Origin: Lycocorax pyrrhopterus obiensis
Taxonomy: Eukaryota > Chordata > Aves > Passeriformes > Paradisaeidae
Reading direction: 5' to 3'
DNA: 64,000 bases
NCBI GenBank assembly: GCA_014706295.1
Contig: JACSVZ010000007.1
Span: 434,001 to 498,000, forward strand
Made by a program: the position numbers and the translations under genes. Under the pieces are notes generated by a model that was not told the DNA's origin, made no database searches, and saw nothing but the letters and a program-made list of their open reading frames with translations. Shown here one piece after another: positions 1 through 35,500 of this stretch (within the stretch, counting starts at the first letter, position 1; every line of letters begins with the position of its first letter).

Positions 1-28
1 GTGGTGGCGACAGCCCCGTGCCCCCCAG

Positions 29-202
29 GAGCTGTCCCTGCGCGTGACGGTGGCCGAGAGCGGCGAGGACGGGCGCGGCGACAACACGGGCCACGTGCTC
101 ATCGGGCCCGCGGCCAGCGGCATGGGCACCACGCACTGGAACCAGATGCTGGCCACGCTCCGCAAGCCCGTCTCCATGTGGCACCCGCTCCGCAGGAATT
201 AG
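29..202 (+). CDS. SYT12: Synaptotagmin C2B C-terminus, last exon (probably SYT12), partial
   Basis: Only the terminal coding exon is in the window. An acceptor (CCCCCCAG) ends at 28, then 57 codons run in phase 0 to TAG at 200-202. The peptide opens ELSLRVTVAE and contains GHVLIGP, then GTTHWNQML and a WHPLRRN end. This is the last strand and C-terminal helix of a synaptotagmin C2B domain; the WNQML...WH pattern is the family's C-terminal hallmark. Synaptotagmins are membrane-anchored vesicle proteins with two C2 domains that act in exocytosis. SYT12 is the best match from memory of the tail and because it lies on the same human arm (11q13) as IGHMBP2, but another synaptotagmin is possible. 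SYT12 is a calcium-independent family member; the calcium-binding loops lie outside this exon and cannot be checked. Confidence 0.72.
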   Translation, partial: ELSLRVTVAESGEDGRGDNTGHVLIGPAASGMGTTHWNQMLATLRKPVSMWHPLRRN

Positions 203-2718
203 GCCGCATCCCGACGCCGGGGACAGCGGGACTCGGCGGCAGCCCGCGGGGCCGAGCGGCCCCAAACACCCGGGGCACGGCCGGAGCGGCTCCGGGGGCA
301 CATCCCGGGTCGCCCCCGCGTTTGCCGGGCCAGGCCCGCCGGGAAGGAGCCCAAAGGGACCAAAAGCAGCAGGAACCTCCCCGAACCGCGGCTCCCGAGC
401 GCTCCGCGTGTTCCCGGCGGCCTCGAAACCCGCGGAATCCTCAAGCGTGGACTCCGAGAGAGGGAGAGGGGGGGATTCCTCCGGAAGGTGGCTTTTGGGC
501 GGGAATCGTGAGGGGGGTGGGAGAAGCCAGCCTGGCGCGGGTGGTGATCCTGAGGGGATCTTTTGTAGGGATTTTGGTGCGCTGTGCCAGGGTTGGAATG
601 TTTCCAGTGAGGATGGGAAAAGGGAGCGATTACAGCAGAAAATCGATTGTTACATACGGCTCCGCCTTCCATCTGTTCCCCCCCACACACTCCATCCCTG
701 CCCATCTCCGCTGCTGCACAGGCAGGGCTGCACTCGGTTTCCAACCTCTTGGGTTTGGGGCCAGATCCACGCTGGGAATCACCCCCTAAAGGTCCAGTAG
801 GATCAGGGGCAGCTTTTCCCACCCCAGCCACTTTTCCAAGCCAAACTCACCCTCAGGGTGCTCAGGGCAGCACGGCAAACTCCTGCTCCTTAACACAGCT
901 CTCACACCTGGGGATTTGTTTTTTCCAGCCCCTAGTCCTGCACTTGGGCTCTGACTTACCCTAGAACTCATTTTATCCAGGATTTGGGCATAGAGAGGAA
1001 CACCTTGGCCCTGTGACCCCAGGCAGGTGGGAGAGGTCCCTAATTTTGTAATTTTTAAGACCAACTCCCATTTCAGGAGGAAAGGAGAGGAAAAGCCCGT
1101 GTGGATCCTGTCTGCTGGTGGGCTCCGGCCCAAGCCAGGTTTGGGATTTTTGGGGAGCTGATTCCCACTCTGGCTTGTGCAGGGTGATGGAGCCCCTCAT
1201 GGCACAGGCTGGAGAGCAGAGGATGCCCTGGGGCCACGTCCCTCCTTGCTGGAGCCTTGGCTTTTCCCTGCCTGCAGGATGCTGGTGGGAAGCCAGGCTG
1301 GGAAATCTGGGGGTGTCCGGGGCCCTGTGCCAGGAAATCGGCACCACGGGATGAGCAGGGGCTGGGACGTGGCTGCTTGGATGATCTGAGCAGGGAAAAA
1401 GGTGTGAACGAGCCCTTTATCTGTTTTTCCCTGATCAAAAGTAACTCCGAGGTGAGTTCTCCCCTGAGCTGGGGGCACTTTTCCCTTCCCATCTGTCCTG
1501 CCTGACCCTCCCTTTGGGACACGGCTGTGATGTCCCTGTTCCATCACCCCCACTGCTCCGGCTCCTATCCCTGCCTGTCTCCACTCACTGATGCCCAGAT
1601 TCCCTTCTCCCACACTTCCTCCTCCCCGCTTTTCCTTCCAGGAGCCCCCCGTCCCATCTGCTGCCAGGGGAGCCGGTGCCATCCCTCCATGGGTGACACA
1701 TGGCCTTGCCCCGGGCACGAGCCAAGGACTGAGGGGTTCGAAGGATGAGGTTTTCTGAAGAACGGGGAAGTTTTTGTGGGAAGTTGTTCGCAGCCAGTAC
1801 CCACGGGCCACGAGGTCTGGGGGAAAATTTGCTTATTAGCTATCCCAGCCAAGTATTTGGGAAAACATGGACACAAAAATCCCTGGCTGTCAGGCAGCTC
1901 CTGCCAACTTGCTGAGCTTTGCTTGGGATGAGGTGAGTGACTCCCACAGGTGCTGGAATCGGTGATGTTTAGCCCCAAAATGCTGGGGAATGTGTGGGTT
2001 AGGCATTTTTATAGTGCTCCTCTCCAGCCATTCCTATTTCGAGGCACCTCTGCACCTTCTCCTTCACCCTGGGGTCAAAAAATGCTGCTGCAGCTTTTTG
2101 GTGGGGAGGTGGATGGACCCTGCGTGAGGGGTTAGGAAAAGGTCCAGGAGGGACACGAGGCTCCCTCCCAGCTGGGAGGGCTGCACAGAGCTCACGTGGC
2201 TGTACCTGCTGTCACTGCGGGCTTTCCCAGTGGGAATCAGCCTCCAAGGAGCTCTGCAGGAAGGGCAGGACAGGTCTGGGGAGGCACAGGCAGCAGTGAG
2301 GAGGGAGAGACCTCTGAGCGGTGCAGGAAGGCTGGCTCTCCCAGGGAAGTGGTTCCCTGTGCTGGAGCCGCTCCTCGTGGTGCCAGCATTGTTTGGGCTC
2401 GAGGCCTCCCCATCCCCATTCCCATCCCCATTCCCATCCCCATTCCCATGCCCAGGCACAGCCGGAGCAGGGCTGAGCCCCCTCCCGAGCCCCTGGCCCC
2501 GGTGGGGAGGGAGTGGCTGCGGCGTGGGCAGGCCGGGTCCCTCTGGCTCCGAGCGGTGCCGGAGGATTGCCGGGCCGGGACACATCCATTTCCTCGGTCA
2601 TCCTCCCCGGAGCACAGGGCCACCCGGGGTTTTCGGTGCCTCCCACGCTCCTGCTCCCGGACATCCATCTCTTGTGCCGCAGGGACCGATGTGACAGCGA
2701 CAGTGACAGCTTTGGGTG
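203..2718. other. 3' flank of the synaptotagmin and intergenic spacer
   Basis: This stretch lies between the synaptotagmin stop and the 3' end of IGHMBP2, so the two genes converge tail to tail. I found no AATAAA close to the synaptotagmin stop; its 3' UTR end is not resolved. Open frames here are short, lack splice context and match no family I know. The only distinctive sequence is the C-rich 12-bp repeat listed separately. Confidence 0.5.
2408..2452. repeat. 12-bp (CCATCCCCATTC) tandem repeat
   Basis: About 3.6 near-perfect copies of a C-rich 12-mer that alternates CCATCC and CCATTC. It is a short minisatellite in the convergent spacer. Confidence 0.85.
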
Positions 2719-2724
2719 TTTAAT
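2719..2724 (-). terminator. IGHMBP2: Candidate poly(A) signal of IGHMBP2 (ATTAAA)
   Basis: TTTAAT on the plus strand reads ATTAAA on the gene strand, about 230 bases past the IGHMBP2 stop. It is the common variant hexamer and the best-placed signal found. Transcript ends cannot be confirmed from sequence. Confidence 0.45.
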
Positions 2725-2955
2725 GCCCGTTTTACCGGCGTGCTCCGGCCCCATAGCGCATCCGTCACCGTGTCCGTACGGATAACCGGGACAACACAGC
2801 AGCTCTCCCTCCCCTGCCTCGGCCCTGCGGCTCGGGAAGGCTCCCAGCTCCAGGTTTTCCCCCCAAAATGGAGCCCCCCGTTCCACCCAGGCCCAGCAGA
2901 GCAGCTTCACCCTCGGGGGGGGGGGCTGAGGTTAAAAAAGCAGCGTTCGGGTCCC

Positions 2956-26409
<23,454 letters not shown>

Positions 26410-26540
26410 GGCCCCGCTGCATCCCCGCCCCGCTCACCAGCGCCGGCCCCGCCCCCCCTCAGCCGCGCCGGCCCCGCCCCCCCGCGCGCCCCGGCCCCGC
26501 CCCCCGCGCGCGGTTCCGCGTCCGGCGCGAGGTCACCGCA

Positions 26541-29500
26541 ATGGCGGCGGCGCGAGCGCGGCGGGCGGGAGGTGAGCGGGGACCGGGAATGGGAACGGGA
26601 ACGGGAACGGGACAGGGAGGAACAATCCCTGCCCCTGCTGCTGGGGTGGAGGGAGGGAAGGAAGGAAGGAGGCGGACAGTCGGTGAGGGTCCCCACTGCT
26701 GCCTCCCGGCCCCGCTGTATCCCTGCCGTGCCCCTGCTGGGTGAGCCCTGGAGCGCTTCCCGCGGTGGGAATGGAAGGGGTTCGGGTCTCGTCCCAGCGC
26801 CAGCCTCGGAGCGGCCCGAAAGCCGGGGCGTGGTAGCCAAAAGGAGAATCGGCGTTATACGGTTCTTCGTGCCTTGGCATGAACCCTCCAGCAAAATCCA
26901 GGGGATGGGAGGGAGTAGGGATTTCATCAATCTCCTCCTTGCCGGGCTGGGAAGGGGCTGCCCGGGGAGATTTGGAGTGCCCATCCCTGGAGGTGTCCAA
27001 GGAACGCCCGGACGTGGCACTCGGTGCCCTGGGCTGGGCGACAATGTGCGCATCGGGCACAGCGTGGCCTCCACGGTTTGGGAGGACTTTTCCAGCCTAA
27101 ACGATCCTGGAATTCTGCCGCTGCCTGTGCTTAATTCCCTCCCCTCTCCCTTTCAGCCTCCCTGCTCTCGGCTGCGGTCCGGCACCGGAGTTCCCAGAGC
27201 TCGTCCCCACAGCCAGGGTAATGTCCCACGTCACTTTGCCTTTCCCCCCTGGAATGCTGGCCTGCTCTGGCGGGGTGGGCAGGGCAGCTGCTTCTCCTTC
27301 GGGTTGGTCACTCTGTCGCTTCCCGATGTCGTGGACTCTGCCCGCCTTCAGTCACCTTTCCCAGAAGGATGCTTCCCCTCATTCCGTATTTTTTTTTTGT
27401 CGCATCCCTGGAAGTGTCCAAGGCCTGGTTGAACAGGACCTGGAGCAAGCTGGTGTGGTGGAAGGCGTCCCTGCCTCGGGTTGGGACCGGATGAGCTTTA
27501 ACACCCATTCCAAGCCGAACCGTTCCGGCATTCTGTGATAACTTTTCCAGCGGGACCTGCAGGCTTCGGTTTTCCCAGCGCTTTGGGAGCTGCCTGTTGT
27601 GCCCTTGTTCCGTTCCCCGTGCCGGGATCCCCTGCAGGACTGAGCTGCTGCTGGCTGTGACCAGGAGGGGACACTGCAGGAGCGGAGAATTCCTGCCGCG
27701 GGGAAGGGCAGGGTGTGCTGCTCCCTCTTCCCGCTCATCCTCCCGCATCAGAGATCCCTGGATCTCTGCCTGGGTGACACAGCACCCAAAGTCCTCACTA
27801 AGCCCCGTGGGGCCTCGGGGCCTGTGGTACTCACAGGTGCTTGGAGTTCCTGTTAAATTAAAGCCCTCTGGGGTGTTTGGCTGGCGGTTACAGAGTAAGT
27901 CAATCATTGCAAAGGATCTTGAGCCAGTTTTGCTTTTTTCCACTCCCGTCCCGTGTTTGTTCCTGAATATTTTATGCAGTTTGAGCATCCTGTGTTGCTT
28001 AGGCAAAGTGGGGATTTCTGCAGGCAGGGAAACCTGAACTGCCCACCCCTGAGGGGGATGGTATTTACAAAATCTACTAAGTTTTCAGATTTCAGAAACC
28101 ACGACCTGTGTGGCCATCTCATGGAGCTCTCCAAGGCAAATCTCCCTCCTCTTCATATCTAAGATTGGCTTTGTGCTACTGTAGATTCCTGCCTAATTGT
28201 TAGCTGTAATCTGATGCCTTTTGGTTGGGTGTTAATATCCATTTCTATTCCATCTCCGTCTCCTTTTTCCTTCTTTCCTCTCCCTGTTTTCCATCTCTGG
28301 GCAGTATCTGTTTGCTGCAGTGAATTTTACCTTGTCCTTCACAGACTTGTTGCCAAAACCTCCCTGACTTCGCCCCCGTGGCCTGAAGTGAAACTTCCAG
28401 ACCCAGTGGAAGAAGCCAAGTATCATGCAGGTAAAAGTCTCAAATCTGGTCTTCCAGCATTGCCTCGAGGCCTGATTGAGCATAAATGCCTTCAGTTGGA
28501 AGTTTGTGTTCCTCACTTTTTATTTTTATTTTCATTTCTCCCGTGTTTTAGTGCCGCTGGAATTGTGCTCCGGCTGCTGGTTTGGGAGGTTTGGGTACAA
28601 TAGGATTTCTCCTTAGTTCGTGGCAGCTTGTCATGCTGCCAGAGGAGCCTTACCTGGTGCCACGTGTGGCATGAAACAAGGTATTAAAAAAATTAGAAGC
28701 GTGAGAGGAGCCTTTTGGCCAGGAGAAATGAGTTATTTTGCGTTCAGTGGCTAGATCAGAGCCAGCAGGAGCAGTTGGATGGTGGGCACACGGAGAGCTG
28801 GTGCATAAAACAGAGCACCCAGCCAGCAGGAGCAGTTGGAGGGTGGGCAGACCTGCAGAGGCGGGACACAACGTGACACAGCGCTGGTGGTCGTGTCCCT
28901 GTCCCCCCAGCTTGTCAGGACTGCTGGGTGAGAGGGAACGGCCTCAGGCTGGGCCAGGGCAGGTTCAGGTTGGACACCAGGAGGAATTTCCTCATGGAAA
29001 GGGCTGTCAGGCCTTGGAAGGGGCTGCCCAGGGAGGTTTGGAGTCCCCACCCCGGAGGTGTCCAGGGAATGCCCGGACGTGGCACTCGGCGCTCTGGGCT
29101 GGGGACAAGGTTGGACAGGAGAGCTGAGCTCACCTCCCTGCAGATCTCCCCCACCACGTGGCTGGAGGGATGTGCTTTGGAGAGAGCCTCCTGCTCCACG
29201 CCTCCTCCCTGGGGGCTGTTCTGGTCCTGCTTCTTATCTGCTCTGTGCTCCTGGGGTTGCTCCGGTGACAGAGGGGTGCCGTCCCTGTGTGTGAAATAAC
29301 CCGGCAGCGAACCGCAGACTGCTCCCTGCGAGCCCTGTCGGGGGCAGGGTCCCATCCCCAGGATGGTCCCATCCCTGCTGGAGTCCCTCCTGCTGCTGCT
29401 GAACGTTGTCTCCTGGCTGTGCTCATCCAAAGGGAACAGCAGCGGGAGCGTTTCAGCTCTGCCTCCTGTCTCCTGCTGGCTGTGGAAGCAGCCCCGGATA

Positions 29501-32500
29501 TTTTAGGATGGGTCTCTCCGCGTGGTGCTGAGATCCGAGCCAGCAATCACTTGATGTTTCCTGGCACTGGAGGTGTTGGAAGAGTTATCAACAACTCTTT
29601 ATCCTGCTGGGAGCTGCAGCAGCTCCTGCCCCTCAAGTAATTTGTGTCCCTACCTCTAGCTTTAAGTTTGTGTCCTCTGGCTTGGAACTTGGACCTTTTC
29701 TGAGCGTTCCTGCAAGGATTGGGTTGGGTCTGCCTGGCTGCCGGATTCCTGTCTGTCCCAAAGGGATGTTCTGTTTGCATTCCAAGAAAAGAAAAAAAAA
29801 AAAAGAAAAAAGGATTCAGCCGCTTTTTAGGACGATGTGTTTTTCTGAGCAGCTCGGGAGGGCGGGAAGCCGCCGTTTGGCGGTGGGGCGGTGTCAGGGA
29901 GCAACACCTTTTGGTGTTCCTGTAAAAGCTGGGTTTGGAGTCGCTGCCCAGGAGGCTGGTCGCAGGAAACGGAGTTTGTCCGTGTGCGGGATCCTGTCCA
30001 TGTTTCAGGATCCTGCCCCTCCGTGCATGGGGGAAGAGGTTTTCCTGGGAGAGACCGAGGGACAGGTGTCCCGTGTCCTTGCTGCAGGTACACGTTCTCA
30101 GGCCGGGCTTTGCCACGTGCGGGAAGCCTTTTCCCAAGCTCTTCCCGACTCTCCTGCGTGCCTTAGGCGCTACTCAGAGTCCTGGGCTGTCTGCGTACGG
30201 CTTGGAAGCGGAGGGAGTTTCCTCCAAACGCGGGATGCGTGGACAAGAGCTCTTTGCTGGAATGCTTTATACCCAAGTACAGTGTATTTTGGGATGCCTG
30301 AGGAGCGGGCTGGGAGTCGGCAGCGTAGAGCAGCTGCACAGTGTATACAAGATGTTTACTTCTGTGTGGCTTTGCCAGCACCTAAAATACAAATGACTCG
30401 TGAATTTTAGGAAAGGGAGGCGCGCGCGTCTGGGGAGGCAGCACCGCTGTTGGTCCTAGCTTAAAGACTCCCGGGAGATGAGAGTGCCGGGGGGGGGAGA
30501 GCCGGGTGGCCGGGTGAGTTTTCCCAGCCCTTCCCAGCCCTCTGGCCGTGCCGCCCTGATCCCTGCCCCGCTGTTTGCCGGCAGAAGTGGTGCGGAAGGT
30601 GAACGGGCTGATCTCCGCGGGGGAGTACGGGCGGCTCTTCGCCGTCGTCCACTTCGCCAGCAAGCAGTGGAAAATCACCAGTGAAGACCTGATCATGATG
30701 GACAACGTCCTGGAGGCTGAGTGTGGAGACCGAATCCGCATGGAGAAGGTGAAAAAGCCAGAGCAGATTCCCTGCAAACGTTCCTGGAGGTTTTAGCACC
30801 ACGTCCCAAAGCGCTCCTGGGGGGTCTCCCGCCCTCGTTCCAGCCCTTTGCTTTGTTCCAGTTCCCTTAGTTCTGTTCCAGTTTCAGATATTATTGTGAT
30901 TTCTGTTCAACAGGGCTGGAGTGAGTCTTGCCAGACTCCGTGGGGAGACAGATTTTTGTTGTCCTAACTCCGTCCAAAAAAAGAAAATGACAGTTGTTGT
31001 TTCCAGAGCCGGCAGCGAAAGCCTGTGTTTGCCTTGAGACTCCTACACCCCGGATCACAGAACCATTTAGGCTGCAAAAGACCTCTCAGATCCTCGAGTC
31101 CAACCCCTTAATTCCTCGCAGGGCTCCCAGAGGGATTATAAACTCCTCAGGGCTCTGCGAGATCCTTATCGTGCTGGGCCGGGTGGAGGCAGAGAGGGAT
31201 GGGGCACGGAGGGGACGGTTGCCAAGATCCAATTAATATCTTTATCCTCAGCCTTGGACAACCAGCAGGGACTTGCAGGGGCTCATTAATCCAGACTGAA
31301 GGGAAATATTACGGAGTGGGATTCTGCTGGCTTCACCTTCGTGTGGGTTGTTAGAGCTAAGCGAGTGATTCAGGAGAGCTGCGGGGCTCTTGTGCTCGGC
31401 CTTTGCTCTGAAGCCCGGTTTTGAAGCAGCTTTTTAGGGGTGCCCTCAGCTGTGTCACACGTCCCTGCGTCCAGCAGAGAGGAGGGATTTCTGTGGTGTA
31501 GCCAGCTCGGAATGCAAAGGTCTGGATGGGAGCGAAGGTGAAAATTTGCCTGAGCGCCAGAACCCTTTAGGGATTTTTTTTCTCTCTAAAACAGAAGCCG
31601 GGACTTCTCAGGATCATTTCTGTGTGGTTTTTAAGTGCTGCCAGAGCATTTGTCAGGCAGCCTGGGAGAAGTGGCTCCGAATGTGGCGCTTGGGGACGTG
31701 GCTTAGGGAAGATTATGGTGGTGCTGGGTTGGTGGTTGGACTCCGTGACCTCGAAGGTCTCTTCCAACCTCGATGATTCAGTGAAACGCAGCCTCTTCCC
31801 ACTGGATCCTCTCTTATCCTGCCTGTTCCTTTAGATGGGGCTGAAATGCCCCGAAGCAGCGAGGGCTGGTGAGCCCCGAGATGTTCATTTCTTTCTTTCC
31901 CGTTCTTGAGGCCTCACGGAGGAGCTCGAGGGAACTGTTCCTCCGCTGGGGTTTGCAGCAATTGCTGTAAAAATCCAATGGTTTAGGAGCTGCCATTTGT
32001 CCACATCCCACACGAGGCAGGTTACTCTTCTCCCCTGATTGCTTTCCGTGGTTTTTTACGGCTGCTGGTGAGCCAGGACAGGGAGGTTCAGTGTGTTCTG
32101 ATCGTGGAGGAAGATACTTGTGCGGTCTGTTTCGGTGGGATGAGCTCTCTGGAAGAGTTATGGCTCTGTCCCCAGCCTGTTTGCAGCTTTCCCCACCACC
32201 CCTGCAGTTAGTGTCAGGTTTGAAATGTGGGCAGGCCTGGCTTCAAGCAGTTTGACTCCTTTATGGCTGTAGAATTTGAAAGGTCTAGTTTGCATTTCTG
32301 CCAGGACGATGAGCGGTGATTCGTGCCTGATTTATTTCCCCCAGGTTTTGCTGGTTGGTGCTGACGACTTCACGCTCGTCGGAAGGCCGCTGCTGGGGTA
32401 AGATGCTTCATAAAGAGATTATGTGGCATTTTTGCGCTTAATTGTGCCTTCGGGGCTCTGCAGTCCCTGAAACTGGGATTCATCAGCGCCAACTGTGATC

Positions 32501-35500
32501 CCAGCCCCGTGGCTTTTGAAAGAGTCGCCGATAAAACAGCTCATCAGCCGCTGGTGACTCTCCCCCTCCCCGGAGCCGGGAGGGCAGCAGGTCCCAGTTC
32601 TGAGGTAGCTCTCGGACATTCACCTCAGCTGGATCTTTTCCTCCTTGCACAAACTAGCAGGACACGTCGCCCTTCAGCATCTTTACCTTCCTGCCCTGAT
32701 TTTGGTGGCAGTCATCTTGAAATAAGCCAGAAATCCTTTCCCTTAATCCCTTGAGTTGGGTTTTTAACCCCTTTCCTTTTGCCGTTGTCTTACCCCAGCA
32801 GGCCTTAACCTTAACTTTAGGGTTCCTGGTTTTTCCCTTGCTCTCAGTCACGTAATCCAGCAGTCACAGAACTCGGGAGAAGTTTATCCCTTGGCACTGC
32901 CTCCATCCCGGTGCTGTAGGCCTTGCTGTACAGAACCTCTGGTTCCTCAGCCTTTTCCTTCCCAAATGAAGGGGTGTATGGATCAGGTGTTACCGCAGGT
33001 GGTATTCAGGAGTTAATTGTACAGTTTTAACACGGGCTTGAGTTGCACCGGTGGCACCTGCCTCGGGTCCCTGTGTGGGACAGGATTTTGGGGAGCTGCC
33101 AGTCCTTGTAACAGCACTGGGAGAGGATTTGGGATAGCAGATCGTCGGGATTCCGTGAGTTACTGCCAGACAGTGCCCTCGGGGAGGGTTTTAGGAAGAG
33201 GAATCTCACTTTTAGGACTAGAAAGGGGCTTTTTGTTTTGGGATGTGCCACGTCAGGCAGGTGAGGAGCACCTTCCTTCCCCCAGCTCTGACCCAGGGGT
33301 GGTTCTTTGCAGCTCTCAGTGCCGGGTTTGGCACGGGGATGCCCAGGAGCTCCAGGACAGGAAGCAAACCGGCTGTTGGCTCCTGCAGGCGCTTGGAGGG
33401 TGTGGGAAGTGTTGGCAGCTGCATGAGGCAGACCAGGCTGCACATCTGGCCTGGGCTCCAGGGCCTTTGGCTGAAGGGACTCAGTGGGAGGAGGAGGAGG
33501 AGGCTGGCCACGAAGAGTGAAGGCTGGGGGGGAGGTGCCATCAGCCTCTGAGCTGCAGGGAAGCCTCTGAAATCCCAGCTCTGTGGTGCGGGATGGGGAA
33601 AGGGCAAGGGGGACGGGAAAAGGGCGTCACCAGCAACGTGCACTGCAGTTCTCTCACACTAGCGCCCTAGCCCACAGACGTTTTGGGGAGGGGAGAAGAG
33701 GCTGGGTGGGAACAGAGGCAGTTCTGTGTCTCTGCTGTTGGATAAATAAACACCCAGTGAGCGCTCACAGCCCGGGACGCTTCACCGGAGCCGCTTCCTG
33801 TCGGCTCCCAAACGGGTCCTGTTTGGGACAGCTGGACAGGGTTTGTTCCTCTGGCACCTGCCAGGACGATGGCCCTCCTTTAAACCCTGAAACACCACAT
33901 CTGCGTGGCGGGGGCTATTCTGGGAGCTTCTGGCTGGCTCCTGCTCTGGAATCCTTTGGGCTCCGTGTTTGTCCAAGTCGCTGCCTGCCCCGGCTGGCAC
34001 AAAGGCTGGAGCCTGTGTTAGGCATGAGCGGAGGGAAAGTTTGGCTTGTTTCTAGACAAAATAGAGCTGATGGGAGCTTTCCCTCTAGGAAACCTCGCTG
34101 TTTCTCCTGCTACCTGCCCCTCTTTGCAGTGGAAGTGCCAAAGGCCTTGTCCCAGACAGCCGGGCCGGGATTCAGTCCTGCGGGGCAGCTGGAGTTACGA
34201 CCTCCAAGGGTTGTGACCCCGTGGGCTCGTAGCTTGGCCTGTATCTTCTTCTCTGCCTCTTGACAGCACCTTTCAGCCCAGCTCAGATCCAGAGTGAGAT
34301 TCCAGCCTGAGTTCTTCCCACCTCCTGCAAAAATCCAATCCATGGAACGTTTTGCTGCGGAAGGCAGCAGGCCCAGCTGTGTCAGGCTCTGGGAAATGTG
34401 TGACCCCCTTCTTATTTTTATGGACATTCCAGTCATACCTAGAACGTTTGATAGAGATTTTTGTTTTTTTTCCTTGGGCTCTGTTTTGCTGAGAACTTGT
34501 CCTGCCCACGAGCTCTTCTCCAGCGAGTTGGTTTCTGTTGTGCTTCAGCCTCCCGCCGGCAGTTCCTAGAGCTGTGTCCCGCAGAGAGCTCACCAGAGCC
34601 TTGGGTCCAGGAAGTTTAGTCCCAAATTAGTGGCAAACCACGGCCAGCGTGCAATTTGCTCCCTGGTTTCTCCCTCGGGGTAGCAGGGTTTGCGTGTGGT
34701 TCAGCGGTGCTGGATCTGGAGCAAATCCTGGGGCTGGCATGTCGGGGTCACCCCGTGGCCTCTTAAAATCTACATTATTTTCTGTCTCTTGTCTTCTGGG
34801 CTGGCCACTAACTGCAGAGAAACCGGTTTCCTCCAGGATCCAATCTCTGATTTAATCACACCCCCAGGATGGATTTTAAGAGGTGGTGGCTGTCTGAAGC
34901 CTTTGGCCTCCCGGTGACCTTGCTGGAACGATTTCAGCTGGATGGGCTTCCCCCTCTGCCCCCCTCGAGTGCAGACAGAGCCGTTTGTCAGCAAAATGGT
35001 CTTTAAATGTCTTCCTGTGGCAAACTTAACGAGCTCTTAATGGAATTCTGCAGCAGTGCTGTGCATGGAAGAGCAGCTCCTCCTCCTTCTTCCCTGTGGC
35101 TGCTGACTAAAACCACCCCCCCCCACCCCGTCCAAAGCTCCAGTCTGGATCCTGCCTGGGGCTTCTCACCTTCTGACACCCCTGAAGCATATCAAGGTCG
35201 ATCACAGTTGTTTTAGCAAAACTTAAGTTTTTTCCCAGAAATTTTCCTGAGTTGTCATTTTCGTCGTTTTCCCAGAAATTGTGTTCCCACAGCAGCCGCA
35301 GCAGCAGCAGCAGCAGCTTATGGCAAGCCTTGCTGAACGCTGGCTACGGTGGAAAATTGCTTACGGTTCGTTAAAACAATTGATTTAAAAATTACTGGGA
35401 AAGTTACAGCGCTCCCGACAAGGTGAGGTTTTCTTCCAGCTGCCTGTGATGCTGCAGAGGAGGAGGAGGAGGAGGAGGAAGGATTTCTTTGGGGAGCAGG

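Noticed and set aside
1..789. 262-codon frame at the left edge
   Set aside because: It reads the synaptotagmin exon out of frame and continues through its 3' flank.
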